From NCBI RefSeq assembly GCF_004324755.1, contig NZ_SDMQ01000001.1:186001-250000 (forward strand): a stretch of DNA of 64,000 nucleotides, written 5' to 3'. Positions 41,661 to 50,671 of this stretch are shown here, one piece after another. Below the pieces are notes generated by a model. It made no database searches, was not told where the DNA came from, and saw nothing but the letters and a program-made list of their open reading frames with translations. Source of the DNA: Propioniciclava sinopodophylli. Its GTDB lineage: Bacteria > Actinomycetota > Actinomycetes > Propionibacteriales > Propionibacteriaceae. Position 1 is the stretch's first letter. The number at the start of each line of letters is the position of its first letter. The position numbers and the translations under genes were made by a program.

Positions 41661-44600
41661 ATGGCCAACTTCGACTTCGTACGTCAGACGCTTCCGGCTG
41701 TGCACGCCGACTGCGTCCGGGCGGAGTCGTATCTGACCTCCGACCCACGCGCGGCCTGCTTCTACGCCCGCCGCGTGGTCGAAGGGCTGGTGAGCTACCT
41801 CTACGACGTGCTCGCATTGCCGCTGCCGTACCGCGACGATCTGGCCGCGAAGGTCAGCGATCCGGGCTTCCAGGCAAGGGTCCCGCACGGGATCACCGCC
41901 AAGCTGACCACGATCCGCAAAGTCTCCAACACCGCCGTCCACGACGGTCGACTGATCCGTCCTGACGTGGCACTGGCCGTGCTCCGAGAACTGTTCAACT
42001 TGGTGCTCTGGACGTCTTACCACCACTCGCCACACCCGGAGGTCGTGCCGCTGCAGGCCACGTTCGACCCCGAGCTTGCCGCCAGGGCAGCGCCGTTGTC
42101 CCGGGCTGAGGTCGCCCGGCTCGCCCAACAGTTCCAGGCACAGGACGAAGCGCACGCCCGCGAACTCGCCGTCCGGGACGAGCAACTCGCCGCCCGCGAC
42201 GCCGAGCTGGCCGACCTTCGCGCCCAGATCGCGGCAGCGCAGGCCTCCCTGGCCCCCGACACCCGCGACTACGACGAGGCGGGTGCACGGGAGTTCATCG
42301 ACCTGCTGCTGCACGAGGCCGGCTGGCCGCTCGACCAGACCCGCGACCGCGAATACCCGGTCACCGGAATGCCAAACGCCGAAGGGCAGGGCTACGCCGA
42401 CTACGTGCTGTGGGGCGCCGACGGGCTGCCGCTGGCCGTGGTCGAGGCCAAGCGAACCTCGAAGTCGCCCGACATGGGCCAGCAGCAAGCCGCGTTGTAC
42501 GCCGACTGCCTGGGGCACGCGTTCGGACGCCGGCCGGTGATCTTCTACAGCAATGGCTACACCCACCGGATCTGGGACGACGCCGGCGGCTACCCGCCCC
42601 GCGAGATCCAGGGCTTCTACACCGCCGACGAACTCGAACTTCTGATCCAGCGACGCACGACCCGGACGCCCCTCGCGTCGGCAGCCGTCAACACCGAGAT
42701 CGCCGGGCGTCCCTATCAGGTGCGCGCGATCAAGGCCGTTGCTGCCTCGTTCGATCGTCGGCAGCGCGCCGCCCTGCTGGCGATGGCGACCGGCTCGGGC
42801 AAGACCCGCACCACGATCGCGCTGGTGGATCTGTTGCAGCGAGCGAACTGGGTCAAGCGCGTCCTGTTCCTCGCCGACCGCACGGCGCTGGTTCGGCAGG
42901 CGGCCAACGCGTTCAAGGATCAACTGCCTGGCTCGACCACGGTCAATCTGGTCGAGGAGAAGGCCACCGACGGCCGCGTGTACGTGTCGACCTATCCGAC
43001 GATGATGAACCTGATCGACGACGTCGACGGCGGCGTCCGCCGGTTCGGGCCCGGCCACTTCGACCTGATCGTGATCGACGAGGCCCACCGCAGCGTCTAC
43101 GCCAAGTACGGCGCGATCTTCGACTACTTCGACGCGCTGCTGGTCGGCCTGACCGCCACCCCGAAGGACGAGGTCGACCACAACACCTACCGTCTCTTCC
43201 ACTTGGAGGACGGCGTCCCGACCGACGCCTACACCCTCGACGAAGCGGTCGAGCAGGGCTACCTGGTGCCGCCGAAGGGGCTCAGCGTCGGCACCCGGTT
43301 CTTGCGCTCCGGGATCGCCTACGACGACCTCAGCGAGGCCGAGAAGGACGAGTGGGACGCCCTCGACTGGGGCGAGGACGGCCCGCCGGACGAGGTCGGC
43401 GCTGAGGAACTGAACCGGTTCCTGTTCAACGAGGACACCGTCGAGAAGGTGCTCGCGACCCTGATGACCGAAGGCCGGCGGGTCGCGGGCGGGGACCGGC
43501 TGGGCAAGACGATCATCTTCGCCAAGAACCAACGGCACGCGGAGTTCATCCAGCAGCGGTTCGACCTGGCCTTTCCTGAATACGCTGGCGCGTTCGCCCG
43601 CGTCATCACCCACGCCAGCCCGTACGCCCAGTCGCTGATCGACGACTTCTCGACCAAGGACAAGGCTCCGCACATCGCGATCAGCGTCGACATGCTCGAC
43701 ACCGGCGTCGACGTGCCCGAGGTCGTCAACCTCGTGTTCTTCAAAGCCGTGCGCTCCAAGACGAAGTTCTGGCAGATGATCGGACGCGGTACCCGCCTCT
43801 GCCCCGACCTCTACGGCCCCGGCCAGGACAAGCCCGACTTCCTCGTCCTCGACTTCTGCGGCAACCTCGAATACTTCGGTCAGAACCTGCCCGGGGCAGA
43901 GACGCAGCTCGCCAAACCGCTCTCGCAGCGCTTGTTCGAGGCGAGGCTCGGGCTGATCCTCGCCCTCGGCGACGCCGAACCGGAGCTGCGCCGGGCCACC
44001 GGTGCGACGCTTCACGAGGTCGTCAACGGGATGAACCTCGACAACTTCGTGGTGCGTCCACACCGCGCGACCGTGGAGCGCTTCCGCGTCCCCGAGGCAT
44101 GGGCGTCGTTGTCGCCGTCCGACTCCGAGGCACTGCTGGGGCTGTCCGGCCTCCCGTCGTCCCTGCGTGACGACGACGAGGATGCCAAGCGCTTCGACCT
44201 GCTCGTCCTGCACCGACAACTGGCCCAACTCGACGGCGACGCGCTCCTGGCGGAACGGCTGCGCGAAGCAGTACAGGCCATCGCAGGGGCCTTGCTGGGG
44301 CGAACTGCCATTCCGAGCGTCGTGGCGCAGGCCGTGCTGCTGGAAGCTGTCGCTGGCGACGAGTGGTGGGTCGACGTCACTCTCCCGATGCTCGAAGAAG
44401 CGCGCCGCAAGCTTCGGGGCTTGGTTCGCTTCATCGAGAAGACCCAGCGCAACCCCGTCTACACCGACTTCGCCGACACCCTCGGCGACAGCGTCGAGGT
44501 CGACCTGCCCGGGGTCACCCCCGGCACCAACTTCGAGCGCTTCCGCGCCAAGGCAGAGGCCTACCTGCGCGAGCACCTGGACAACCTCGCCCTGCAGCGG

Positions 44601-45008
44601 CTGCGTCGCAACAAGCAACTCACCCCCGACGATCTCGCTGAACTGGAGGGGCTGCTGGTTGCCTCCGGCGGACAACAGGCCGACCTCGCCTGGGCCAACA
44701 CCAAGACCGGCGGCCTCGGCATCTTCGTTCGTGGCTTGGTCGGGCTCGACCGAGCGGCCGTGACCGACGCCTTCGAGCGTTACCTCGACCGCACCCGATT
44801 CACCGCTGACCAGGTCCGTTTCGTGAACCTGATCGTCGACGAGCTGACCCGCAACGGCGTGATGGAGCCCCAGCGACTGTTCGAATCCCCGTACACCGAC
44901 CACGCGCCGACCGGCCCGGACTACGTGTTCCCGGAGGCCGAGGTGACGGTGATCGTCGACACTCTGCGCACCATCAGAAAGCACGCCATTCCAGGGGAAG
45001 TCGCGTAG
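41661..45008 (+). CDS. hsdR: Type I restriction endonuclease subunit R (EcoEI-like)
   Basis: The 1115-residue motor-nuclease has a DUF4145-type helical N-terminal domain (about residues 10-125, LTTIRKVSNTAVHDGRL), a coiled-coil-like AR-rich segment (about 150-195), the nuclease motif with YADYVLWGADGLPLAVVEAKR (Asp ... Glu-x-Lys), then the translocase: MATGSGKTRTTIAL (Walker A), VIDEAHRSVY (DEAH), GLTATPKDE (motif III) and MIGRGTRLCPD (motif VI). The C-terminal EcoEI_R_C domain covers the last 300 residues. With hsdM and hsdS it makes a complete type I system that cuts unmodified DNA. It is the last gene of the island. Confidence 0.95.
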   Translation: MANFDFVRQTLPAVHADCVRAESYLTSDPRAACFYARRVVEGLVSYLYDVLALPLPYRDDLAAKVSDPGFQARVPHGITAKLTTIRKVSNTAVHDGRLIRPDVALAVLRELFNLVLWTSYHHSPHPEVVPLQATFDPELAARAAPLSRAEVARLAQQFQAQDEAHARELAVRDEQLAARDAELADLRAQIAAAQASLAPDTRDYDEAGAREFIDLLLHEAGWPLDQTRDREYPVTGMPNAEGQGYADYVLWGADGLPLAVVEAKRTSKSPDMGQQQAALYADCLGHAFGRRPVIFYSNGYTHRIWDDAGGYPPREIQGFYTADELELLIQRRTTRTPLASAAVNTEIAGRPYQVRAIKAVAASFDRRQRAALLAMATGSGKTRTTIALVDLLQRANWVKRVLFLADRTALVRQAANAFKDQLPGSTTVNLVEEKATDGRVYVSTYPTMMNLIDDVDGGVRRFGPGHFDLIVIDEAHRSVYAKYGAIFDYFDALLVGLTATPKDEVDHNTYRLFHLEDGVPTDAYTLDEAVEQGYLVPPKGLSVGTRFLRSGIAYDDLSEAEKDEWDALDWGEDGPPDEVGAEELNRFLFNEDTVEKVLATLMTEGRRVAGGDRLGKTIIFAKNQRHAEFIQQRFDLAFPEYAGAFARVITHASPYAQSLIDDFSTKDKAPHIAISVDMLDTGVDVPEVVNLVFFKAVRSKTKFWQMIGRGTRLCPDLYGPGQDKPDFLVLDFCGNLEYFGQNLPGAETQLAKPLSQRLFEARLGLILALGDAEPELRRATGATLHEVVNGMNLDNFVVRPHRATVERFRVPEAWASLSPSDSEALLGLSGLPSSLRDDDEDAKRFDLLVLHRQLAQLDGDALLAERLREAVQAIAGALLGRTAIPSVVAQAVLLEAVAGDEWWVDVTLPMLEEARRKLRGLVRFIEKTQRNPVYTDFADTLGDSVEVDLPGVTPGTNFERFRAKAEAYLREHLDNLALQRLRRNKQLTPDDLAELEGLLVASGGQQADLAWANTKTGGLGIFVRGLVGLDRAAVTDAFERYLDRTRFTADQVRFVNLIVDELTRNGVMEPQRLFESPYTDHAPTGPDYVFPEAEVTVIVDTLRTIRKHAIPGEVA

Positions 45009-45076
45009 TCCCTCCGATTTGCACCGGGTGTATGGGTTGGTGATTTGTTTTGAAGAAGGTGGCTGGTCGGACACCA

Positions 45077-45580
45077 ATGGAACCGTGGCGCTGCCCGGGG
45101 GCCCGCTGGATCGAGGGAGGCCGCGGGAGCATCACCAGCGTGGACCACGCCCTGCGCCTGGCGTCCTTGCTGCAGATGGAAGGCACGACCACGGTGTCGG
45201 ACGCCGCCGCCCACCTCGGCGTCGCCCCCAGCACCGCCCACCGGCTGCTGGCGATGCTCGTCTACCGCGACTTCGCCACCCGCGAGGGGCGCTCCTAACG
45301 ACTGGGGCCGCTGCTGGGCCAGGTCGAGCAGCTGCCCGGCACGACCGGATCCCTGCGCGACGCCGCGCTGGGGCCGATGGCGCGCCTCAGGGCGACCTTC
45401 GAGGAGACCGTCACGCTGAGGGTGCGCACAAGGCGGATGGTCCGGTTGGTGGCCGAGGTCGAGTGCTCGCACTCCCTGCGCGTCGGCCACCGCACCGGCA
45501 TGGTGTTCCCCGCCCACCGCACCTCGGGCGGGCTCGGGATGCTGGCGGAGTCGGACGACGAGGCCGTCCGCCAGCCCTAG
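45077..45580 (+). pseudogene. IclR-family regulator pseudogene (nonsense codon, C-terminally truncated)
   Basis: A helix-turn-helix region is clear (TSVDHALRLASLLQMEG, VSDAAAHLGVAPSTAHRLLA). The frame then meets TAA at 45296-45298 and continues in the same frame as RLGPLLGQVEQLPG and LRDAALGPMARLRATFEETV, LRVGHRTGMVFPAH, which are normal IclR sequence. Family members have YRLGP here, so TAC changed to TAA would explain the stop. The ligand domain also ends about 100 residues early, at a TAG that overlaps the next gene. The gene is decaying at the right margin of the defence island. The exact start (ATG 45077, 45050 or GTG 45140) is uncertain. Confidence 0.85.
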
Positions 45581-46110
45581 GAGGCGGCCTTCTCCAGCGC
45601 CGTGAACAGCTCGGCGATCTCCTTGGTGCGGCGCTCCGAGGGCTTGAACTCGTTGTCGGCCCAGTCGGTGAAGGTGCTGAGGTTCAGCTCGGCGCGGGTC
45701 ACGACGGCGGAGAAGTTCGCCAGCACCGTCCGCCAGTTCTCGATGGCGCGAACGCCCCCCACCGACCCGTAGCCCACGAGCGAGACGGCCTTGCCGACCC
45801 ACTCGGAGCCGAGGGAGTCCACGGCGTTCTTCAGCGCGCCCGGGACGCCGTGGTTGTACTCCGGCGTGACGAACACGTAGCCGTCGCAGGAGTCGACAGC
45901 GTCGCTCCAGGCCTGCACGCGCTCGTCGTCGTAGGACTTCTTCGCCTGCATCGGGTGCGTCGGGCTGGTGAGCAGCGGCACGTCGAACGCCTTCAGGTCG
46001 AGCAGCTCGTAGGTGGCGTCGCGCCCCTGGGCCTGCTCGGCCACCCACTGGCCGACGGCCTCGCCCTTGCGTCCCTCGCGGATCGAGCCGACGATGATTC
46101 CGATCTTCAT
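45577..46110 (-). CDS. NADPH-dependent FMN reductase family protein
   Basis: The 177-residue flavodoxin-like protein starts MKIGIIVGSIREGRKG, whose SxRxxR-type loop binds the FMN phosphate, and has TPEYNHGVPGALKNAVD, the family's second flavin motif. Such enzymes reduce FMN, quinones or azo compounds with NADPH. The substrate is not evident. It is convergent with the IclR pseudogene and divergent from the ECF sigma gene. Confidence 0.92.
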   Translation of the reverse strand: MKIGIIVGSIREGRKGEAVGQWVAEQAQGRDATYELLDLKAFDVPLLTSPTHPMQAKKSYDDERVQAWSDAVDSCDGYVFVTPEYNHGVPGALKNAVDSLGSEWVGKAVSLVGYGSVGGVRAIENWRTVLANFSAVVTRAELNLSTFTDWADNEFKPSERRTKEIAELFTALEKAAS

Positions 46111-46227
46111 CCGTTGTCCCCCTGGTGCAGGTCATGCCCGGCGTCGCCGGGTCCGTCCCTTTCGACCCTAACGGGTGGCCGAAGAGCCGGGTGTAACACC
46201 GGGGCGACATCCGGACAGGATCAGGAC

Positions 46228-46767
46228 GTGGACCAGAAACGAGACACCGACCGGTTCGCCGCGATCTTCGAGGTGACCCACGCCGACGTCGTCCGCTTCG
46301 CCCAGCGGAGGACGGCGCCGGAGCGGGGCGAGGACATCGCGGCCGAGGCCTTCCTCGTGGCGTGGCGCCGGGTCGCGGAACTCCCCCGCGACCTCGACTC
46401 CGCCAGGGCCTGGTTGTTCGGCATCGCCCGGAACGTGCTGCTCAACGAGCTTCGCAGCCAGCGCCGCGCCGATGCCCTGGCCGTCCGGCTCGCCGATGTG
46501 GCGGCGTCCGGCGGCCCCGTGTCGGACGCCGCCGAGGCCGTGGCGTCCCGGCTCGACCTTGCCCAGGCCTGGGGTCGGCTGACCGACGCCGAGTCCGAGG
46601 TGCTGGGCCTGGCCGTCTTCGAACGGCTGACGGCGGAGCAGTCCGCCGCCGTCCTCGGCACCACGGCCGGCGCCTACCGCGTCCGCCTGTCCCGCGCCCG
46701 GGCCGCGCTCCGCCGGCACCTCGCCGGCGCCGCGGCCGAACCCGACCTGCGAGAGGCTCTGCGATGA
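46228..46767 (+). CDS. ECF-type RNA polymerase sigma factor
   Basis: The 179-residue protein has region 2 (VVRFAQRRTAPERGEDIAAEAFLVAWRR, ARAWLFGIARNVLLNELR) and region 4 (LTDAESEVLGLAVFERLTAEQSAAVLGTT, YRVRLSRARAALRRHL); only parts are quoted. It directs polymerase to a small regulon, commonly its own promoter. The GTG at 46228 begins the conserved N-terminus. Its stop overlaps the start of the membrane-protein gene (ATGA), the usual layout of a sigma factor with its anti-sigma. Confidence 0.9.
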   Translation: MDQKRDTDRFAAIFEVTHADVVRFAQRRTAPERGEDIAAEAFLVAWRRVAELPRDLDSARAWLFGIARNVLLNELRSQRRADALAVRLADVAASGGPVSDAAEAVASRLDLAQAWGRLTDAESEVLGLAVFERLTAEQSAAVLGTTAGAYRVRLSRARAALRRHLAGAAAEPDLREALR

Positions 46768-47906
46768 ACGACTCACCCGACCTGATGACCGACGCCGAAC
46801 TGGAGGCCGCCCTGCGCGACCTCGATGCCGCCCAGCCGGTACTGACCCACGCCCAGCGCGATCGCGCCGACGCGCTGCTGGCTTCCCTGGTCGGCCCCGC
46901 CGCCACCGCCCCGGCGGTCACGGCGACCATGACCCCGATCGAGCGCGCCCCCTCGCCCCGCCGCGTCATGCGTTGGCTGGTGCCGGTGGCGGCGGCGTCC
47001 GCGCTCGTGGCCGGCTCGCTGCTCCTGCCGGGCAGCCCGACCGTCCCCAACGCCTACGCCGACTGGACGCCCACGCCCACCCCCGTCGCCGAGCCGCTGC
47101 TGTCACGGGCGACCGAGTCCTGCCGCGCCGGCATGGCCCAGTGGAACGACCGCAGCGCAGGCGAGGTCTCGGTGGATCCGGCGAGCGCCCGGGTCGTCCT
47201 GGCCGAGCAGCGCGGCTCGCACGTGTTCCTGGCGATGGCCGGCGCCGACGGGGCCGAGGCCCAGTGCCTCGCCTCGGCCGAGAACGGCCGCGTCGACGGG
47301 CTCACCGGCAGCGCCCCCGGTGCCGGGGTGGCCCCGGTCGTGGCGCCCGCGAACGGCCTGACCGGCGGCGGGGTGGGGCTCCAGCTCGAGGGCACCTCCG
47401 GCTACGCCTACGTGGTCGGCGACGTCGGCGAGCAGGTGCGCGAGGTCGTCGTCCGCTCCGGCGACCAGACGGTCAGCGCGAGCGTCGTCGACGGCCACTA
47501 CGCGGCCTGGTGGCCGGTCACCGGCGTCACGCCGCAGAGGGCCGCCGGCGTGACCGCCGAGCTCGACGTGACGCTGGCCGACGGGACGGTGCTCACCGAC
47601 GTCCAGACCGACCTGATGCAGGCGATCGGGCCGAAGCCCGGACCCACGTCCGTCGGGCGCGTCGCGTACGGCGGCGGTTCGGGCCCCACGGGCCTGGTCC
47701 GGACGGTCGAGGGCCTGGTCGGCGACCGCGTGACGAAGGTCACCGTGCACCTCGACGGCGTCGACCACGAGGCACGGGTGCGCGACGGGGCCTTCTGGGC
47801 CGAGTGGTCCATCGCGTCGTTCGAGCCCGGCCCGGGGGCCGAGGCGACGTTCACCCTCACCCTCGACGACGGGACGGTGCGCGCGGGCGTCCGTGAGAAC
47901 GACTGA
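46764..47906 (+). CDS. Membrane protein coupled to the ECF sigma factor, probable anti-sigma
   Basis: The 380-residue protein has a cytoplasmic N-terminal helical part (MTDAELEAALRDLDAAQPVL, residues 8-27), a membrane helix (about 69-87) and a large outer part. The outer part has two similar domains of about 80 residues, around 215-275 and 315-378, each with VREVVVRSGD- or VTKVTVHLDG-type strands, a WW/EW strand and a closing LADGTVLTDV or LDDGTVRAGV. There is no zinc-type HxxxCxxC anti-sigma motif, so the anti-sigma role is inferred from the overlap with the sigma gene. The repeated outer domains may sense an envelope signal. The family is not recognised. Confidence 0.7.
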   Translation: MNDSPDLMTDAELEAALRDLDAAQPVLTHAQRDRADALLASLVGPAATAPAVTATMTPIERAPSPRRVMRWLVPVAAASALVAGSLLLPGSPTVPNAYADWTPTPTPVAEPLLSRATESCRAGMAQWNDRSAGEVSVDPASARVVLAEQRGSHVFLAMAGADGAEAQCLASAENGRVDGLTGSAPGAGVAPVVAPANGLTGGGVGLQLEGTSGYAYVVGDVGEQVREVVVRSGDQTVSASVVDGHYAAWWPVTGVTPQRAAGVTAELDVTLADGTVLTDVQTDLMQAIGPKPGPTSVGRVAYGGGSGPTGLVRTVEGLVGDRVTKVTVHLDGVDHEARVRDGAFWAEWSIASFEPGPGAEATFTLTLDDGTVRAGVREND

Positions 47907-47926
47907 GCCCCGAACCGCCGACGCGG

Positions 47927-49009
47927 TCAGCCGATCAGGGCGACCGCGTCGGGGTCCGTCCGGACGCCCACGGTCGCCGCCGACACCTTCTCGGGGACGC
48001 GCAGCCCGGCCTTCGCCCCGCTGGGCAGCAGCAGCGTCACCTGGACGTAGCCGCGGCGCACCTTCTGCTCCTTCACCCGGAGCTGGACCCCGGCCGGGTC
48101 GACGGTGAGGCTCTCGGGGCCGAGCGCGACGACGTGGTCGGCGGTCAGGTGACCCAGGCCGAGGGCGTCCGCGTCGGTCCGGGTGAGGAACGTGGAGTAG
48201 CCCAGGAACGTCGCGACCTCCGCCGAGGCGGGGCGGCTCCAGAGGTTCTCGGGGGTGTCGAACTGCAGGAGGCGCCCGTCGGCCAGGATCGCGACCCGGT
48301 CGGCCAGCGCGAACGCCTCGTCCTGGTCGTGCGTGACGTGGACGGCCGTGGTGCCGGTGGCCCGCAGCACGTCGCTGAGGACGCCGACCATGTGCTCGCG
48401 CAGGCCGCGGTCGAGCGCCGAGAGCGGCTCGTCCAGCAGGAGAAGGCGCGGGGCCGGGGCCAGCGACCGGGCCAGCGCCACGCGTTGGGCCTGCCCGCCC
48501 GACAGCTCGGTCGTCTTCCGGCCGGCGAAGCTGGGCAGGCCGACGAGGTCGAGGAACTTCTCGACGGTCTGCGCCCGGCGCGTCCGCGGCTGCTTGTGCA
48601 GCCCGTAGGCGACGTTCTTGCCGACGTTCAGGCTGGGGAACAGCGCCGGGTCCTGGAACATCATCCCGAAGTTGCGTTTGTGGGTGGGGGTGCCGGAGAG
48701 GTCCTCGCCATCCCAGGTGATGCGGCCGGAAGCCAGCGGCTCCAGCCCGGCGATCGCCCGCAGCAGCGACGACTTGCCCGATCCGGACGCCCCCAGCAGC
48801 GCGACCACCTCGCCGGGCGCGACGTCGAGCGACACCCCGTCGACGGCGGTGACGGTGCGGCCGTCGCCGGGTTCGGCCGCCGGGCGCTTCGGCGCCGCCC
48901 ACGAGAACAGCGGCCGCTTCGCGGGCGTCGTGTAGCCGGGTTGCTGGGTCGAGACCCGGTAGCGCACGACCACGTCGTGCACGCCCAGCCCGGTCCGGTT
49001 CGTCACCAT
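47927..49009 (-). CDS. thiQ: Thiamine ABC transporter ATP-binding protein (ThiQ-like)
   Basis: In this 360-residue ABC ATPase, Walker A is LLGASGSGKSSLLRAIAG, the Q-loop MMFQDPALFPSL, the signature LSGGQAQRVALARSL, Walker B LLLLDEPLSALD and the H-loop HVTHDQDEA. A C-terminal regulatory beta domain of about 110 residues follows. It powers import through ThiP. The assignment to thiamine comes from the TPP riboswitch before the operon; the protein alone would look like a general iron/spermidine-type ATPase. Its start overlaps the thiP end by seven bases. Confidence 0.88.
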   Translation of the reverse strand: MVTNRTGLGVHDVVVRYRVSTQQPGYTTPAKRPLFSWAAPKRPAAEPGDGRTVTAVDGVSLDVAPGEVVALLGASGSGKSSLLRAIAGLEPLASGRITWDGEDLSGTPTHKRNFGMMFQDPALFPSLNVGKNVAYGLHKQPRTRRAQTVEKFLDLVGLPSFAGRKTTELSGGQAQRVALARSLAPAPRLLLLDEPLSALDRGLREHMVGVLSDVLRATGTTAVHVTHDQDEAFALADRVAILADGRLLQFDTPENLWSRPASAEVATFLGYSTFLTRTDADALGLGHLTADHVVALGPESLTVDPAGVQLRVKEQKVRRGYVQVTLLLPSGAKAGLRVPEKVSAATVGVRTDPDAVALIG

Positions 49010-50646
49010 GTCATCGCCTCCTGGGGTCTCATCCTCTCAGCCAGGCCCATCACCACGGCGCAGCCGACCGCCAGCAGGACGGCGGCAGCGAAGCCCATGC
49101 CCTGGTTCTCCAGCCCGGGGCGTCCGATCAGGCGGAACACCACGACCGGCAGGGTGGGCTGGTCGGGGCGGGCCAGGAACGACGTGGCCCCGAACTCGCC
49201 CAGCGCCGTCGCGAACGCGAAGCCGGTCGCCAACCCGAGCCCGCGGCCCAGGAACGCCAGGTCGATGTCGCGCAGCACCTTGCCGGGGCTCGCCCCCAGC
49301 ACCGCCGCCGCCTCGCGCAGCCGCGGGTCGATGGCGCGGAGCACCGGCAGCAGCACGCGGACCACCAGCGGCAGCGCCACGAGCGCCTGCGCGATCGGCA
49401 CCAGCACCAGCGAGCTGCGCAGGTCGAGCGGGGGCCGGTTGAGGGTGATCAGGAACCCGAACCCGACGGTGACCGCGCTCACCCCCAGGGGCAGCATGAA
49501 CGCGGCGTCCAGGAGGCCGAGCGCACGGCGTCCGACCTCGTTGCGGGGGCTGCGGGAGACGACGAGGCTGACGAGCAGGCCCAGCACGAGCGCGAGCACG
49601 GTCGCGGCGGACGCCGTGCGCAGCGAGTTGCCGACCGCCTCCCAGACGGGCACGGACAGGGTGCCGCCGCCGGTGGAGGCGAGGTTGGCGTAGTGGTCGA
49701 GTCCCAGCCCGGACGCCGTCGTCAGGCTGCGCTGGACGAGCGTCGCGATGGGGAACAGCAGCAGGCCGACGACGACCGTGGCCGTCAGGATCGTGGGGCC
49801 GAGGTCGCGGCGGGCCGTCCAGGGCGACTCGACCGACTCGTCGGTGCGCAGCCGCTGGGCGCGGGCCTGGGATGCCTGCAGCCGGCTGGAGACGATCAGC
49901 GCCGCGCCGACGACGACGAGCTGGACGATCGACAGCGCTGCGGCGCCGGTCAGGTCGAGCAGCTGCGTGGTGAGGAACCAGATCTCGGTCTCGATGGTGC
50001 CGTAGGAGGCGCCGCCCAGCACCATCACGACCCCGTAGGCGGAGGCGCAGAACAGGAAGACCAGCGCGGCCGCGGACGCGATCGCCGGAGCCAGCGCGGG
50101 GATGGTGATCGTCCAGAACACGCGGCCGGGCGAGGCGCCCAGCACGGACGCGGCCTGCTCGACACGAGGGTCGAGGGACGCCCACAGCCCCCCGACGGTG
50201 CGCACGACGACCGCGTAGTTGAAGAACACCAGGCTCGCCACGATGATCGCGAACGACCGATCCAGGCCGAGGTGACCGAGCGGCCCGGTGGAGATCACCA
50301 GGCTCTTGAACGCCACGCCGACCACGACGCTGGGCAGCACGAACGGCACGGTGACGATCGCGCGCACCAGCCAGCGCCCCGGGAAGCGGGTGCGGTAGAG
50401 CACCCACGCCCCCGGGATGCCGAGCAGCACGGCCGCGACGGTACCCGCCGCAGCCTGGGCGAGGGTCGTCCGGATCACGCGCCAGGTGCGGGCGTCCGAG
50501 AAGACCTGAGCAAAACCGTCGAGCGTGAACGGCCCGTCGGGGAAGAAGCCGCGCCCGACGAGCGTGGCGACGGGCCAGGCGAAGAACACGGCGAGGAACG
50601 CCAGCGGGATGGCCCCCGCCAGCGTCCACCCGACGCGCCGTGTCAT
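49003..50646 (-). CDS. thiP: Thiamine ABC transporter permease (ThiP-like, fused double domain)
   Basis: The 547-residue protein has about twelve membrane helices in two binding-protein-dependent permease halves. Each half holds an EAA-type loop (EQAASVLGASPGRVFWTITIP, quoted in part, and REAAAVLGASPGKVLRD). The fused form is characteristic of ThiP and FbpB permeases. It forms the channel with ThiQ and receives thiamine from ThiB. A dispersed repeat copy separates its start from the thiB stop. Confidence 0.9.
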   Translation of the reverse strand: MTRRVGWTLAGAIPLAFLAVFFAWPVATLVGRGFFPDGPFTLDGFAQVFSDARTWRVIRTTLAQAAAGTVAAVLLGIPGAWVLYRTRFPGRWLVRAIVTVPFVLPSVVVGVAFKSLVISTGPLGHLGLDRSFAIIVASLVFFNYAVVVRTVGGLWASLDPRVEQAASVLGASPGRVFWTITIPALAPAIASAAALVFLFCASAYGVVMVLGGASYGTIETEIWFLTTQLLDLTGAAALSIVQLVVVGAALIVSSRLQASQARAQRLRTDESVESPWTARRDLGPTILTATVVVGLLLFPIATLVQRSLTTASGLGLDHYANLASTGGGTLSVPVWEAVGNSLRTASAATVLALVLGLLVSLVVSRSPRNEVGRRALGLLDAAFMLPLGVSAVTVGFGFLITLNRPPLDLRSSLVLVPIAQALVALPLVVRVLLPVLRAIDPRLREAAAVLGASPGKVLRDIDLAFLGRGLGLATGFAFATALGEFGATSFLARPDQPTLPVVVFRLIGRPGLENQGMGFAAAVLLAVGCAVVMGLAERMRPQEAMTW

Positions 50647-50652
50647 GCGGTT

Positions 50653-50671
50653 CCCTGAGCCTGTCGAAGGG
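50653..50671. repeat. Dispersed repeat copy between thiB and thiP
   Basis: CCCTGAGCCTGTCGAAGGG fills the gap between the thiB stop and the thiP start. It is itself partly palindromic (CCCT...AGGG). It contains the exact core CTTCGACAGGCTCAG on the minus strand. It might act as an intercistronic processing or attenuation hairpin. Confidence 0.8.
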
